Below the pieces are notes generated by a model. That model was not told where the DNA came from, searched no databases, and saw only the letters and a program-made list of their open reading frames with translations. Source: Mycobacterium dioxanotrophicus (lineage in GTDB: Bacteria; Actinomycetota; Actinomycetes; Mycobacteriales; Mycobacteriaceae). Taken from it: 64,000 nucleotides of DNA. The stretch lies in contig NZ_CP020813.1 of assembly GCF_002157835.1 (NCBI RefSeq), positions 5,876 to 69,875 of the forward strand, given 5' to 3'. Shown here in pieces: positions 43,471 to 51,731 of the stretch. Made by a program: the position numbers and the translations under genes. How positions within the stretch are numbered: the stretch's first letter is position 1; the number at the start of each line of letters is the position of its first letter.

Positions 43471-44520
43471 TCAGCGTTGAATCCGACCGCGCCGATGCGC
43501 ACGGAAGTACTCCATGGCCTCAGCGCGGGTCTTGGCACTTGCCGGCGGCGCGACTTCCCCGGCGACGGCGGCCGAGGTACAGCGGTCCTGGGAGCGAGGG
43601 GCCGCCACAGGAATCCGCGGCAACTCACGCAGCCGAACAGCCAGGAATCCAGCAGGCCGCAGCAGGGAATCCGGCCACGTCCTACCCGTTCGCCGCATGT
43701 CAGCATTGAGCGCATCGACGATCTGCGCACCAGTCCAGGTGTCCAGGTCTAACCCCGATCGGGTGAGAACCTCGCAGATCTGGCCGGGATGGACGGTATC
43801 GAGGCCTCGGCAGCGGGAGATGACACGCGCGGCAAGCAATTGGAGTTGCAGCGGGCGGGGTTCGCCCCGCCCCGCGGTGTCTGGTTGGGGAGAATTCGTC
43901 GACGTGGGCCGGCAACGGCCCTTTGGTGAGTTCTTTCCAACGTGAGTTACCCGCCTATCCCTACGGGATGGCGGTAGGTCGCAAACCGCCACGTTATCCA
44001 CAGGCCTGCGCCGGCTCACCAAATGCCACACCGACGGCCGCCGATACCGCTGAGGGGACGCCATCGACCCGGTGCCGCGACGAACTTCCACAGCAAGACC
44101 GGCTTTAGCGAGGACCGCGCGCACGGTCGTCACACTGCGCTGGGAGCATCCCGCAGCCTTGGCCGCGGCCGCGTTGGTTACTGCGCAGTGCCGGCCAGTC
44201 GCGTGATCGGCGCGCGCGGCCAGCGCCACGCAGACCTTGAGCAGCATCGACTGGCTCAGGTTCACGCGCGTGAGAACCGCAGAGCCAGAGGCCGTTTCGG
44301 CCCAACAATCCACTTCCTCGATCCAGCCGGCGCGGCTGGTCCACATCGATGTCGTGGGTGAAGTCGCTCCGGCGACGACGATCCATTGCCGCCGCTGTTC
44401 CCGTTGCTTGATGCGAGCTATACGAGCCGACACCGGCGGTCTGCAAGCATCGGCGAGATCACGAAACAGCGCGCCATCGTGTCCGTGCAGTAGGCGTGCG
44501 CTATCGTGGTACCTGTCCAT
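43471..44520 (-). CDS. second Rep-like HTH protein
   Basis: 349 residues from ATG 44520, with GAAGGGA upstream. The N-terminal DSARLLHGHDGALFRDLADA region is followed by a winged-helix segment (VTNAAAAKAAGCSQRSVTTV, then RAVLAKAGLAVEVRRGTGS), a conserved VCDLPPSRRDRRVTHVGK and SPKG, then a PRPLQLQLLAARVISRCRGL domain with LNADMRRTGRTWPDSLLRPA and GFLAVRLREL. I recall this family from actinobacterial plasmids as putative replication proteins. It is the second candidate initiator of the window and lies beside hairpins and the partition loci. Confidence 0.6.
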   Translation of the reverse strand: MDRYHDSARLLHGHDGALFRDLADACRPPVSARIARIKQREQRRQWIVVAGATSPTTSMWTSRAGWIEEVDCWAETASGSAVLTRVNLSQSMLLKVCVALAARADHATGRHCAVTNAAAAKAAGCSQRSVTTVRAVLAKAGLAVEVRRGTGSMASPQRYRRPSVWHLVSRRRPVDNVAVCDLPPSRRDRRVTHVGKNSPKGRCRPTSTNSPQPDTAGRGEPRPLQLQLLAARVISRCRGLDTVHPGQICEVLTRSGLDLDTWTGAQIVDALNADMRRTGRTWPDSLLRPAGFLAVRLRELPRIPVAAPRSQDRCTSAAVAGEVAPPASAKTRAEAMEYFRAHRRGRIQR

Positions 44521-44556
44521 GGAGACAAGTCCCTTCGGGGAGGGGCGCGAGCCCAC

Positions 44557-44580
44557 CGAGTCGAGGGCCAACTCGACTCG
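44557..44580. repeat. 9-bp inverted repeat (hairpin)
   Basis: CGAGTCGAG at 44557-44565 and CTCGACTCG at 44572-44580, 6-base loop. It lies in the leader of the Rep-like gene (36 bases upstream of its ATG), where it could attenuate expression. Confidence 0.6.
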
Positions 44581-44590
44581 AAAACTTCAG

Positions 44591-44626
44591 ATTCGAAGCC
44601 CTCGGTTGCCGCCGGGGGCTTCGAAT
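44591..44626. repeat. 11-bp inverted repeat (hairpin)
   Basis: ATTCGAAGCCC (44591-44601) and GGGCTTCGAAT (44616-44626), 14-base loop. It neighbours the hairpin at 44557-44580, giving tandem stems upstream of the Rep-like gene. Confidence 0.6.
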
Positions 44627-45021
44627 GTTTGAAGGCGGCGGGTTCGCGCCGGACTATTCAGGTGTGGTGCCGACTGGTCAGATACGTGCTCCGCCAATGA
44701 GTCTCAGGTGGAGTGTTGTCTGGGGTCGACAGGTGATGTGGGGTCTCTTCTCCTTTCGATGTGACCGCATGCCAGACACGGCCAGCCGGGATGCTGGCCG
44801 GTACCGATCGTCAGGCCCAAGGCGCGCGTCATCGTGAGGTGTACCGGAGATCCGGCAACCCGTCGCTACGGTCGTCGAATCACGCCATCACAAGTGCTGG
44901 CGTGAGAGGTGTTGTAAAGAAAGGGGATTCGCGCGTGAATGTTGGTGATGCGCTACCGAGCGGGTCGTCCCATGCAGCCTCCGGTTGTCATTGGTGTGTC
45001 TGGAGGGATCGTTGCACGGCC

Positions 45022-45061
45022 CGCGCGGGTATCCGCGCATCGACACGCGGATACCCGCGCG
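45022..45061. terminator. 16-bp inverted repeat, likely terminator of the gene ending at 45136
   Basis: CGCGCGGGTATCCGCG (45022-45037) and CGCGGATACCCGCGCG (45046-45061), perfect, 8-base loop. It begins 75 bases beyond the minus-strand stop at 45136. Confidence 0.6.
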
Positions 45062-45135
45062 CGAGTACTACGACGGAGAAACTACAGATTCACGCGCGAC
45101 GGCCCCCGATGGGGCTCACCACGCGGCGCCGGCGG

Positions 45136-45486
45136 TCAGGCCACCGCGGTCGGGGTCGAGGTCAACGCCCTCAGCAGTAGAGCCTGCACTTCAGAGATCC
45201 CGTGCTCGCGCGCGAGAGCGCGCACCGATTCACGGTCTTCGGCCAGGGTGACCAACGCCTCTGGCGACATCAGCGGTTGACAGGCCTCAACGATCAGTTC
45301 CTGGACACTTTTCTTATTGAACCCAGCGGCCACCGCGGCCGCGACATCCGCTTCCCGCGGCAGCAGCCGCAGGGCCATCTGGGCGGAGCGCTTGCGTGTC
45401 TCGGTCCCCCGGCGCGTCTTTTGTTGCCGCGTCGGGGGCACGTCTGCAGCGACCTCGCCTGGAGCCGTATCCAAAGTGGTCGTCAT
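45136..45486 (-). CDS. small hypothetical protein
   Basis: 116 residues from ATG 45486, preceded by GGAGGA; the longer frame upstream has unnatural composition. A disordered N-terminus (TTTLDTAPGEVAADVPPTRQ, then KTRRGTETRKRS) is followed by a helical part: LPREADVAAAVAAGFNKKSV, QELIVEACQPLM, and EHGISEVQALLLRALTS. It may be a small DNA-binding protein of the ribbon or HTH type. Divergent from the MerR-like gene at 45678. No family recognised. Confidence 0.5.
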   Translation of the reverse strand: MTTTLDTAPGEVAADVPPTRQQKTRRGTETRKRSAQMALRLLPREADVAAAVAAGFNKKSVQELIVEACQPLMSPEALVTLAEDRESVRALAREHGISEVQALLLRALTSTPTAVA

Positions 45487-45677
45487 CGCGTCCTCCTCCG
45501 CTGAGCTCGCGCGGGTAGCCGCGCAAGCACCACGGTAGCGCAGGATGCGCCATAGTGCGGGATTACGGTGCGAACGTGCGTCGCGTGTTGCGTGATCATG
45601 CGCTGGGGCGCGGGATGGTGCGCTGAGATCCGCCAGGATGCGCCATGGCACCGCGCAGTGTCGTACATTGTGGGGCT

Positions 45678-46298
45678 ATGGCGACCCCCGATGGCCCACC
45701 CGGCGCCATCGACCCAGACTCGCTGCTGACCGCTGACGGCATTGCCGAGCTGGCCGGCGGCATGGTCAAGCCCAACACGGTGCGCTCCTGGTGGCGCAAC
45801 GGGTCCCTGCCGTATGAGGTCTTCCCTGAACTGGGCGCCAAGTCGAACAAGCGCACCCGCCGCAGAGATGCCGAGCGTTTCCTGCGGCGCAAGCTCGGAG
45901 GCCTCCCCGCGGCTCCCCTTGCGGAAACCTCCATGGCTACGCCCACGGAATCCGACGAACCGCACGCCAACTCCTCCCCCACCCCGCCGTCGGCGAGCAG
46001 CGCCGATCTGCTCGACACGTTGGCCTCACTCAAAGCCGCGGCCGACTCGGCAATGCAGGCGCTGATCGCTGAAGCCGAACATCACGCCGAGATGGCCGCC
46101 GCTCAGGCCGCTGTCTCTCGCGCCCAGGCCGAGGCTGACACGATCCGCGCTCAGGCCGACGCCAAACGCGTCGAAACCCTCAAGCATCTGCAGAATGTGT
46201 TCCGCGGCTACGACCTGGCCCTCGCCACACACCTGCAGCCTGCCTACCCGCCGCATTTCGACAGGACCGCGGAGCAACCCCACACTCCCCAGCGCTGA
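45678..46298 (+). CDS. MerR-like HTH protein with coiled coil (KfrA-like layout)
   Basis: 206 residues from ATG 45678. The HTH near the N-terminus (LTADGIAELAGGMVKPNTVR, then SWWRNGSLPYEVFPELG) resembles MerR/excisionase folds. A linker and a long Ala/Glu-rich coiled coil follow (about 115-180, MQALIAEAEHHAEMAAAQAA). DNA-binding proteins with long coiled coils next to partition genes are typical of plasmid stability loci (KfrA layout). Probably a plasmid regulator or nucleoid-like protein. Confidence 0.55.
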   Translation: MATPDGPPGAIDPDSLLTADGIAELAGGMVKPNTVRSWWRNGSLPYEVFPELGAKSNKRTRRRDAERFLRRKLGGLPAAPLAETSMATPTESDEPHANSSPTPPSASSADLLDTLASLKAAADSAMQALIAEAEHHAEMAAAQAAVSRAQAEADTIRAQADAKRVETLKHLQNVFRGYDLALATHLQPAYPPHFDRTAEQPHTPQR

Positions 46299-46837
46299 TC
46301 GCACCGCGCCGCATCGCCGCCCCACGCAGGTCACGGCCCGTCCATCTGTCCGATTCGCGGCCACGGCCGAGGTCGCCGCGTCGGTTACGCGACGTCCCGT
46401 GCGTCGGCCAAGAGATGACCGGACGTTGGGTGCGAGCCTTGGACTATAGTCCGTGAAAAGGGCGCTGACCTGCAAAATACGGGCCTATCACGGACAATCA
46501 CACGGGCAGGCGCCGGGCAGACGCCGGGCAACACACGCCCTAGAGCACGCCGATCCGCACGTCCGTGTCAACGAGCGATCATTCGCCATCAGGCCCGACC
46601 CATTACTGAGGCGTGTCAACGCCCCGACAACCATGTTGGCGTACACCGTGACTCACGCGGCACGGTACTGACGTTGATCCGCTCGCACCCACTCACGCAT
46701 CCCACAGCGTCACGCCTGGCGTTGACCAGCACCGTGCGCCGTGGCACCACACGCCACAACAACCACACGAATAACAGTTCGGACTCACCCGGGTGCGTCG
46801 CCGAGAGGCCACGGACGAACAGACCTACGGTGCATGC
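46299..46837. other. 539-bp non-coding region before parA
   Basis: No gene supported. It shows short repeats such as GGCGCCGGGCA and GACGCCGGGCA near 46510-46535. It may hold the parA promoter and binding sites for the HTH protein upstream. Confidence 0.35.
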
Positions 46838-47767
46838 ATGACGATGACCGGACCGGCCCGAACAATCCTCGTGGCCAATCAGAAAGGCGGCGTCGGTAAA
46901 TCGACCACCGTTGCCGCGGTTGCGGAGATGATCGCCACCGCCGGAAAGCGGGGTCGGCGCGTCCTGGTCGTTGACGGTGACCCACAGGCCAACGTGACCG
47001 TCGAGGACCTTGGTGTCGACGGCGACCGTGGCCAATCACTGGCCGCCACGCTGCAGTTCGGGACCCCGCTGACGCCGGTACGCGACGTGCGCACCCACCT
47101 CGACGTCATCGCTGGGGGACCGCAGCTGGCCGTCGTAGGCGCAGCAGCCAACACCATCGCCGAGAACGGCATCGACATGGCCACCAACATGCAGACCCAA
47201 CTTCAAGCACTGTGCGACGCCGAAGGCTACGACGTCGTGCTGATCGACTCTGGGCCCGGAGACGTGCCCCTCCTGGACACCTATCTGTCGGTTGCGAACT
47301 ATTTGCTCATTCCGACCCGGGCAGACCAGGCCAGCCTTGGCGGCGTCGAACGCCTGGCTCGCCGCTTCTGGCGAGCCCGCAAACATGGCGCGTCCATCCA
47401 ACTGCTCGGCGTGCTGCTCTTCGATGTGAACCCTCGGGCTACCAAACGCAACGAGGAAGTGTTTGCACAGGTCAACGACATGCTGGCTGGTAGCGGCACA
47501 AGCCCCTTCGACATCACCATTCGATCGGCTCCGGCCGCGGCGGTGGACATGCGCACGCTGCACCGGACTGCTGGCGAGCTCGTGGCGCTCGCTCATGACG
47601 AACGGCGCAGTCGACTGACCAGACTGCGCGACAAACAGCGCCCCGAACGGGCCTTGTGGTCAAGCGACCCGACTGGACTGGCCGCCGACTATCAAGAGCT
47701 CGTGCGCCAGATCGTGTCCCGCCTGGTGAGCTATGAAGCGGCGGCCGTGGGGGAGAGGGTCGGATGA
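46838..47767 (+). CDS. parA: ParA-family partition ATPase (first system)
   Basis: 309 residues from ATG 46838 (MTMTGPARTILVANQKGGVGKST). The deviant Walker A KGGVGKST (16-23) keeps both lysines; VDGDPQAN (45-52) and VVLIDSGPGDVPLLD follow. ParA forms ATP-dependent dimers on DNA that move ParB-bound plasmid copies apart. The stop overlaps the start of the next gene (ATGA-type), the partner. It points away from the second system, with which it shares the parS-like sites. Confidence 0.85.
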   Translation: MTMTGPARTILVANQKGGVGKSTTVAAVAEMIATAGKRGRRVLVVDGDPQANVTVEDLGVDGDRGQSLAATLQFGTPLTPVRDVRTHLDVIAGGPQLAVVGAAANTIAENGIDMATNMQTQLQALCDAEGYDVVLIDSGPGDVPLLDTYLSVANYLLIPTRADQASLGGVERLARRFWRARKHGASIQLLGVLLFDVNPRATKRNEEVFAQVNDMLAGSGTSPFDITIRSAPAAAVDMRTLHRTAGELVALAHDERRSRLTRLRDKQRPERALWSSDPTGLAADYQELVRQIVSRLVSYEAAAVGERVG

Positions 47768-48441
47768 GCACGCCTACACGCCGCAAAGCCGTCTTCGACC
47801 CTAACGCTCTCGACGACGACCTCGACGATCTTTGGCCAGCCCGCCCCGCGAAGCCCCGGGATGAACCCGCCCCGGAGCCCGCCGCCGAGACCGAAGCGCC
47901 ACCGAAATCGCCGCCGCAACCACCGGCAGAAGCGGTGTCGGAACCACGTACTCGAACGGCGCCGCGACGCCCCTCGGTGCCGTCGCCGGGCACACGCCAA
48001 AGTGTTCGAGACGCGGAACCGGCAGGGCGTCCCCCATCGAAACGGCACCGCCCACCTGAGGCCCTGCTATCCGCCGAGGTCTATGACGAGCTCTACCGGG
48101 TGCAGAACGCTGAGAAGAAAGTGCGGCGGGGTTTGGCCAGGACCATGGGCGCCATCGTCCTGGACGCGATCGAAGCCCACGCCCACCGGCTCCAAACCAC
48201 CTGGACGGTCCCTCAGACAACGATCGCCGAGGGACAGCTCTTCGAACGTCCATCGGCAACAGCGGTACCCCCGCGACGGCGGCACCTGACCGCGCCACGC
48301 ACGGTCGTCCTGTCCGGTGTCACCGCCGGCAACGCCGAACGTCTCGACGACCTCGTGCAGCGGTGGGGTGCAGGCACCCGCAGCGCTCTGGTAGAGCAAG
48401 CGCTGCGCTACGAGTTCGGACTACTCCCGGAACCGCAGTAG
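47764..48441 (+). CDS. partition partner protein, likely a RHH-type centromere-binding protein
   Basis: 225 residues. The N-terminal half is disordered, Pro/Glu-rich, starting STPTRRKAVFDPNALDDDLD. The C-terminal half has a helical region (EVYDELYRVQNAEKKVRRGL, then ARTMGAIVLDAIEAHAHRL) and ends TAPRTVVLSGVTAGNAERLD, then ALVEQALRYEFGLLP, a strand-helix-helix of ribbon-helix-helix form. Directly coupled to parA, it takes the place of the ParB adaptor. A parS-like palindrome lies 22 bases after its stop. Confidence 0.6.
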   Translation: MSTPTRRKAVFDPNALDDDLDDLWPARPAKPRDEPAPEPAAETEAPPKSPPQPPAEAVSEPRTRTAPRRPSVPSPGTRQSVRDAEPAGRPPSKRHRPPEALLSAEVYDELYRVQNAEKKVRRGLARTMGAIVLDAIEAHAHRLQTTWTVPQTTIAEGQLFERPSATAVPPRRRHLTAPRTVVLSGVTAGNAERLDDLVQRWGAGTRSALVEQALRYEFGLLPEPQ

Positions 48442-48462
48442 CAGCCACACACCTGAGGCGAT

Positions 48463-48483
48463 GGTGATGCAGCCTGCATCACC
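48463..48483. promoter_or_regulatory. parS-like palindrome between the two partition loci
   Basis: TGATGCAGCCTGCATCA flanked by GG and CC, perfectly symmetric apart from the central base. It lies between the ends of the two convergent units. Same core as 49659-49677 and 49695-49713. Confidence 0.75.
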
Positions 48484-48505
48484 GCCCCCTCACGCCGCCG
48501 GGGAT

Positions 48506-48760
48506 CTAGCGTCGCCGGCCCGGCCCCAAAGGCTCATCGTCCGGGTAGATCTCAGCCCCGCGGTTGTAGTCGCGCGCGATGACGGCCAGCTGGGCAATGA
48601 ACGCCTCACGAACGAACTGCGCGAAGGTGTACGGCCGCCCCGTGACCCGCTGCACAATTCGCACCGCCGCGCGCGCACGCCGGTGTAGGTCCCGTGGAAT
48701 GTTGACCTTGCTGACCTCGGTGGAATCCCCGGCGCGACGCTGGGAATCTTGATCAGGCAT
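48506..48760 (-). CDS. small CopG/RHH-like protein coupled to the second ParA
   Basis: 84 residues from ATG 48760, overlapping the parA stop by 8 bases. EVSKVNIPRDLHRRARAAVR, then YTFAQFVREAFIAQLAVIAR is a strand-helix-helix ribbon-helix-helix pattern (DNA-binding beta-strand VSKVNIP). It is a probable regulator or third component of the parAB locus. One parS-like site lies 23 bases beyond its stop. Confidence 0.6.
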   Translation of the reverse strand: MPDQDSQRRAGDSTEVSKVNIPRDLHRRARAAVRIVQRVTGRPYTFAQFVREAFIAQLAVIARDYNRGAEIYPDDEPLGPGRRR

Positions 48761-49622
48761 GGATGGATGCGGGCCGGAACATCCCCTGACTCTTCATGTG
48801 ATCGACAACGGCCTGATAGTCGTGGGTGACGTCTTTGGCTCGGTAGCCGTACAGCGGCACCGGCGTGTAGTTCGTGTACGCCTCGTCCACGATGGAGCTA
48901 CGTCGAACCGCGGGGGTCACCTTCGCATCGAAGCCCTCATGTAGATACTCCATCTGCTGGCGATACACGGTCCCGCTGGAGGGCACAGCGCAGGGCACGA
49001 TGGCCAGTAGCGGAATGTCGATCCGATAGGTCTTCTTAAGCACCGCAAGCTCACGCAGCAAGTCCTGAATGCCCTCTGCTTCCTTGCCTGAGGGCTTCGT
49101 GCACGTAATCAGGCCCCAGGAGCCCGCCGGGCCCTCTTCCTCGGTCGAGGAGGCAATCAGTGCCGTCGTCACGAGCGCACTGTTCGAGCCGGGGGAGTCG
49201 ATGAGCGTGACGTCGACCGGCGCCGCGGACTCCATGGCCTCACGCAGCCGTGTCACACCACCGGTGACCGCCGGCAGTTCCACCATGAGCTTGTCGAGGG
49301 TCGATCGTGCCGCCGGGACCACCGTGAGATTGGGAATCTGCCCTTCGGTGGCGTCGGTGTACACCGGACCTTGATCGTCGTAGTCGGCCAGGACACGAGC
49401 AGGACGCTCGATGTCGTCGATGGTGCAGTTCAGACGCAGGACATCAGCCACGGTGGATCCGCTGATATCGGGATAGCCCAGCCAGGTGCTCGCGTTCGCC
49501 TGCGGATCGAGATCAACAACGCGGACACGCAGCCCCGAGGCGGCGAGAAGGACGGCGGTAGTGACCACGGTGGTGGTCTTACCGACACTGCCGGACATGT
49601 TGGCAACGGTGTAGGTGGGCAT
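48753..49622 (-). CDS. parA: ParA-family ATPase (second system), atypical Walker A
   Basis: 289 residues from ATG 49622. The Walker A reads MSGSVGKTTT (9-18), so the signature Lys of ParA (KGGxGKT) is Ser10, while Lys15 is kept. VVDLDPQAN (35-43) and a DVTLIDSPGSNSALVTTALI block follow. Loss of the signature Lys would change dimer activation, unless another residue replaces it. It is paired with the ParB at 49710-51374 across an 87-bp gap containing two parS-like sites. Confidence 0.8.
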   Translation of the reverse strand: MPTYTVANMSGSVGKTTTVVTTAVLLAASGLRVRVVDLDPQANASTWLGYPDISGSTVADVLRLNCTIDDIERPARVLADYDDQGPVYTDATEGQIPNLTVVPAARSTLDKLMVELPAVTGGVTRLREAMESAAPVDVTLIDSPGSNSALVTTALIASSTEEEGPAGSWGLITCTKPSGKEAEGIQDLLRELAVLKKTYRIDIPLLAIVPCAVPSSGTVYRQQMEYLHEGFDAKVTPAVRRSSIVDEAYTNYTPVPLYGYRAKDVTHDYQAVVDHMKSQGMFRPASIHA

Positions 49623-49658
49623 CGAAGGTTCTCCTGTCTCAGGCGGTGGGGCGATGCC

Positions 49659-49677
49659 GTGATGCAGCCTGCATCAC
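49659..49677. promoter_or_regulatory. parS-like palindrome, parA-parB spacer (1)
   Basis: TGATGCAGCCTGCATCA core with flanking G and C, 18 bases from the next copy. It lies in the parB-parA intergenic gap, where it may also serve autoregulation. Confidence 0.75.
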
Positions 49678-49694
49678 GATCGGCGGGGTGGGCG

Positions 49695-49713
49695 GTGATG
49701 CAGCCTGCATCAC
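49695..49713. promoter_or_regulatory. parS-like palindrome, parA-parB spacer (2)
   Basis: The same 17-bp core as at 49659, overlapping the last codon of parB. The two copies are 36 bp apart start to start. Confidence 0.75.
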
Positions 49714-51374
49714 GGGCGAGCAGCGTCGAGCTGGCGACGTTCCCACTCCGTGGGTTGGTAGCCGACGCGGTCAATCAGTCGTTCAATGTGGGCAACCGCA
49801 TCGTCATCCCACATCTTGTCCTTCAACTCGGCGGTGTGCAGTTCGTCAGCGGCCACCGCACGATGCCATGCCATCGTGGAACGAGCCTTGTCCGAGTTGC
49901 CCTCGACGTGGGAGTCCCAGTCGCGTAGCAGGGCCCGCACCGCTGAGGTTTGGCACCGCACCGCCACCCCGGATAAGTACTGCCGTACGAGGGTCTTGAG
50001 TAGCTCTGCGTTGGTAGGTGCAAGTCCGATGAGCGTGGAGCAGGCTTGCCGGCGATGTGCCTGGGCCGCCGCGGCGGCCGCGACGTCTTCGCTGCGCCGA
50101 GCCGTCTCTGGGTCGACCACAGCCGGTTCTTCCTGGAGGTCGTCGCGGACCTCCGGCGGAGGTGGATCACTGGCGGCTCCAGCCGACTCCGGACGCTCCG
50201 GCGCCGACTCCGGGGGTGCATGGCCGCTGACGGGGCCGAGGCCGCCATCATCACCATCGCCGTCGGACGGCGGCGATGGAGACTCATCGGGGACCGCCAG
50301 TGAGCGCACATAGAGATCGAGGTATCCCGTACCGGAATTGATCGCTCCCACCACGTCGGCGCCCGGCTGGTACTCGTCACGGCTGATGCGATGGTCGATG
50401 TAGTGCTCACCCAGCTCGGCACGGGGATCGTCGACCAAGACGACTCCGAGGCCACGCGCTTCGGCGCGCGCCTCCCGTTCAGCGATGACGCGTTCCGCGG
50501 CTCGTGATGCCGTCCAGTTGTGCTGCACGACGAGCCGCTGGGCCTCAACCTGCTCGGCTCGGCGACGATCGCTGCCTTGGTCGGGGTCCTTGCTCTTCTG
50601 CCAGCGACGCGGGGGACCGTAGGGCAGCATGCCGGACAGGATGGCCGCTTCGGCGCTGGGGAGACGTCCGGTCTCCACAGCCTTGCGCACCTCGGGGGCC
50701 AGCAGAAGCAGCGCCAGACGCCGCGAAACCGTAGCCTGGTTGACGCCCAGCCGCTCGGCGATCGCACGCTGGGACAAACCAATATCGGAGTACCTCGCGA
50801 ACAGCTCAGCCTCAGCAAGATCGGGGAGATCCTCGCGACCAAGGTTCTCCGTAGCCATAGCATCGAGGTCGCCGTGGTCGGCGAGGACCGCGTCGTCGAC
50901 GACCACGGGGACCGACTGCCGGTCGGCCTCCAATGCGGCGATCCGGCGCCGATGCCCGTAGATGAGCACATATCGATAGCCGTCGTCGATAGACGAACCG
51001 GCCTCAGGCCGTGCGGCAACGAATGCTTCCCGGCTAACGGCCAGCAGCGGCAGCCGTACCCCGTTTGCACGCACGGAGGCCAACAGCTCTTCCCATTTCG
51101 GGTCGTCGGGCTGAGGCTGGGAGCGTTCGGCGGCGTTGAACGGGTGGGGCGCGATCTCGCTGACGGACAGCTGCAGGACCCGGTGGGCGCTGCCGGCGGC
51201 GATGGCCGACATTCCACCGATGAGCCCGGAGACTTCGGTCGATCCCTCGACGGCGGGGGAAGGGATGTCGGCGGCGTCTCCCCCGGCGAACTGGGCGAAG
51301 CGGTTCGCGGTCTTGCGCTTCCCGGCGGCTTTCGCGGGCCGGCGTGGCATGCGGGCGGTGGGCGTCTCTGTCAC
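49710..51374 (-). CDS. parB: ParB-family centromere-binding protein
   Basis: 554 residues, longer than typical ParB because of a disordered acidic insert (about 365-430). The ParB/Srx N-domain shows VSEIAPHPFNAAERSQ, LIYGHRRRIAALEA (GxRR-type CTP-binding box, 140-144) and TENLGREDLPDLAEAE (175-190). The HTH is GLSQRAIAERLGVNQATVSR (199-218). The C-terminal helical part would dimerise. ParB loads at parS and spreads as a CTP-gated clamp; the palindromes beside this gene are the natural candidates for its sites. Confidence 0.88.
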   Translation of the reverse strand: MTETPTARMPRRPAKAAGKRKTANRFAQFAGGDAADIPSPAVEGSTEVSGLIGGMSAIAAGSAHRVLQLSVSEIAPHPFNAAERSQPQPDDPKWEELLASVRANGVRLPLLAVSREAFVAARPEAGSSIDDGYRYVLIYGHRRRIAALEADRQSVPVVVDDAVLADHGDLDAMATENLGREDLPDLAEAELFARYSDIGLSQRAIAERLGVNQATVSRRLALLLLAPEVRKAVETGRLPSAEAAILSGMLPYGPPRRWQKSKDPDQGSDRRRAEQVEAQRLVVQHNWTASRAAERVIAEREARAEARGLGVVLVDDPRAELGEHYIDHRISRDEYQPGADVVGAINSGTGYLDLYVRSLAVPDESPSPPSDGDGDDGGLGPVSGHAPPESAPERPESAGAASDPPPPEVRDDLQEEPAVVDPETARRSEDVAAAAAAQAHRRQACSTLIGLAPTNAELLKTLVRQYLSGVAVRCQTSAVRALLRDWDSHVEGNSDKARSTMAWHRAVAADELHTAELKDKMWDDDAVAHIERLIDRVGYQPTEWERRQLDAARP

Positions 51375-51731
51375 TAGACACTAGCTCCTTCCTAAATACC
51401 GGTATTACCGTATGGATCGTTTGAAACGTACGCAAGAGGACCTCCCGGCGTTTCGTTGATCAATGCGTTGATGCACGGTGCATCACCCGAGCGGCCGCCC
51501 TACATCCGTGCCGTCACGTGACGAAATGAGCCCCGATAGAGCGTATGCGAATCAGTCGAACTAGCCTCGATTTTTCGTCCAAGGTGATTGCGGTGGAGCG
51601 TTGGGGCAAGATGGGCCGTGAGGTGGCTTCTGCGGTCACGGGGCGTGGCGGGGTGGTCCCTTATCGCCGGGCTGGGCGGGCTTTCCCAGGGCCAGTGGGC
51701 CTTTCGTCAGTTGGATCAGATGAGCTGTGGA
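51375..51731. other. 357-bp region upstream of parB, no gene
   Basis: It contains the parB promoter side, one variant parS-like palindrome (51469-51485) and the outer end of the IS1380-type element. No gene supported. Confidence 0.4.
51469..51485. promoter_or_regulatory. variant parS-like palindrome upstream of parB
   Basis: TGATGCACGGTGCATCA: the same TGATGCA/TGCATCA arms with a CGG centre instead of GCC. About 95 bases upstream of the parB start, on the side of the promoter. Confidence 0.6.

Larger units (their letters stand above)
44521..45135. other. 615-bp non-coding region with three strong hairpins; second candidate origin
   Basis: No gene supported; short frames here have unnatural composition. 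It contains perfect inverted repeats at 44557-44580, 44591-44626 and 45022-45061, just upstream of the Rep-like gene at 43471. Together with the Rep-like gene it may form a separate replication locus. Confidence 0.45.

Noticed and set aside
50520..51377. 285-codon plus-strand open frame opposite parB
   Set aside because: Shadow of parB in high-GC DNA; no recognisable domain and no ribosome site.
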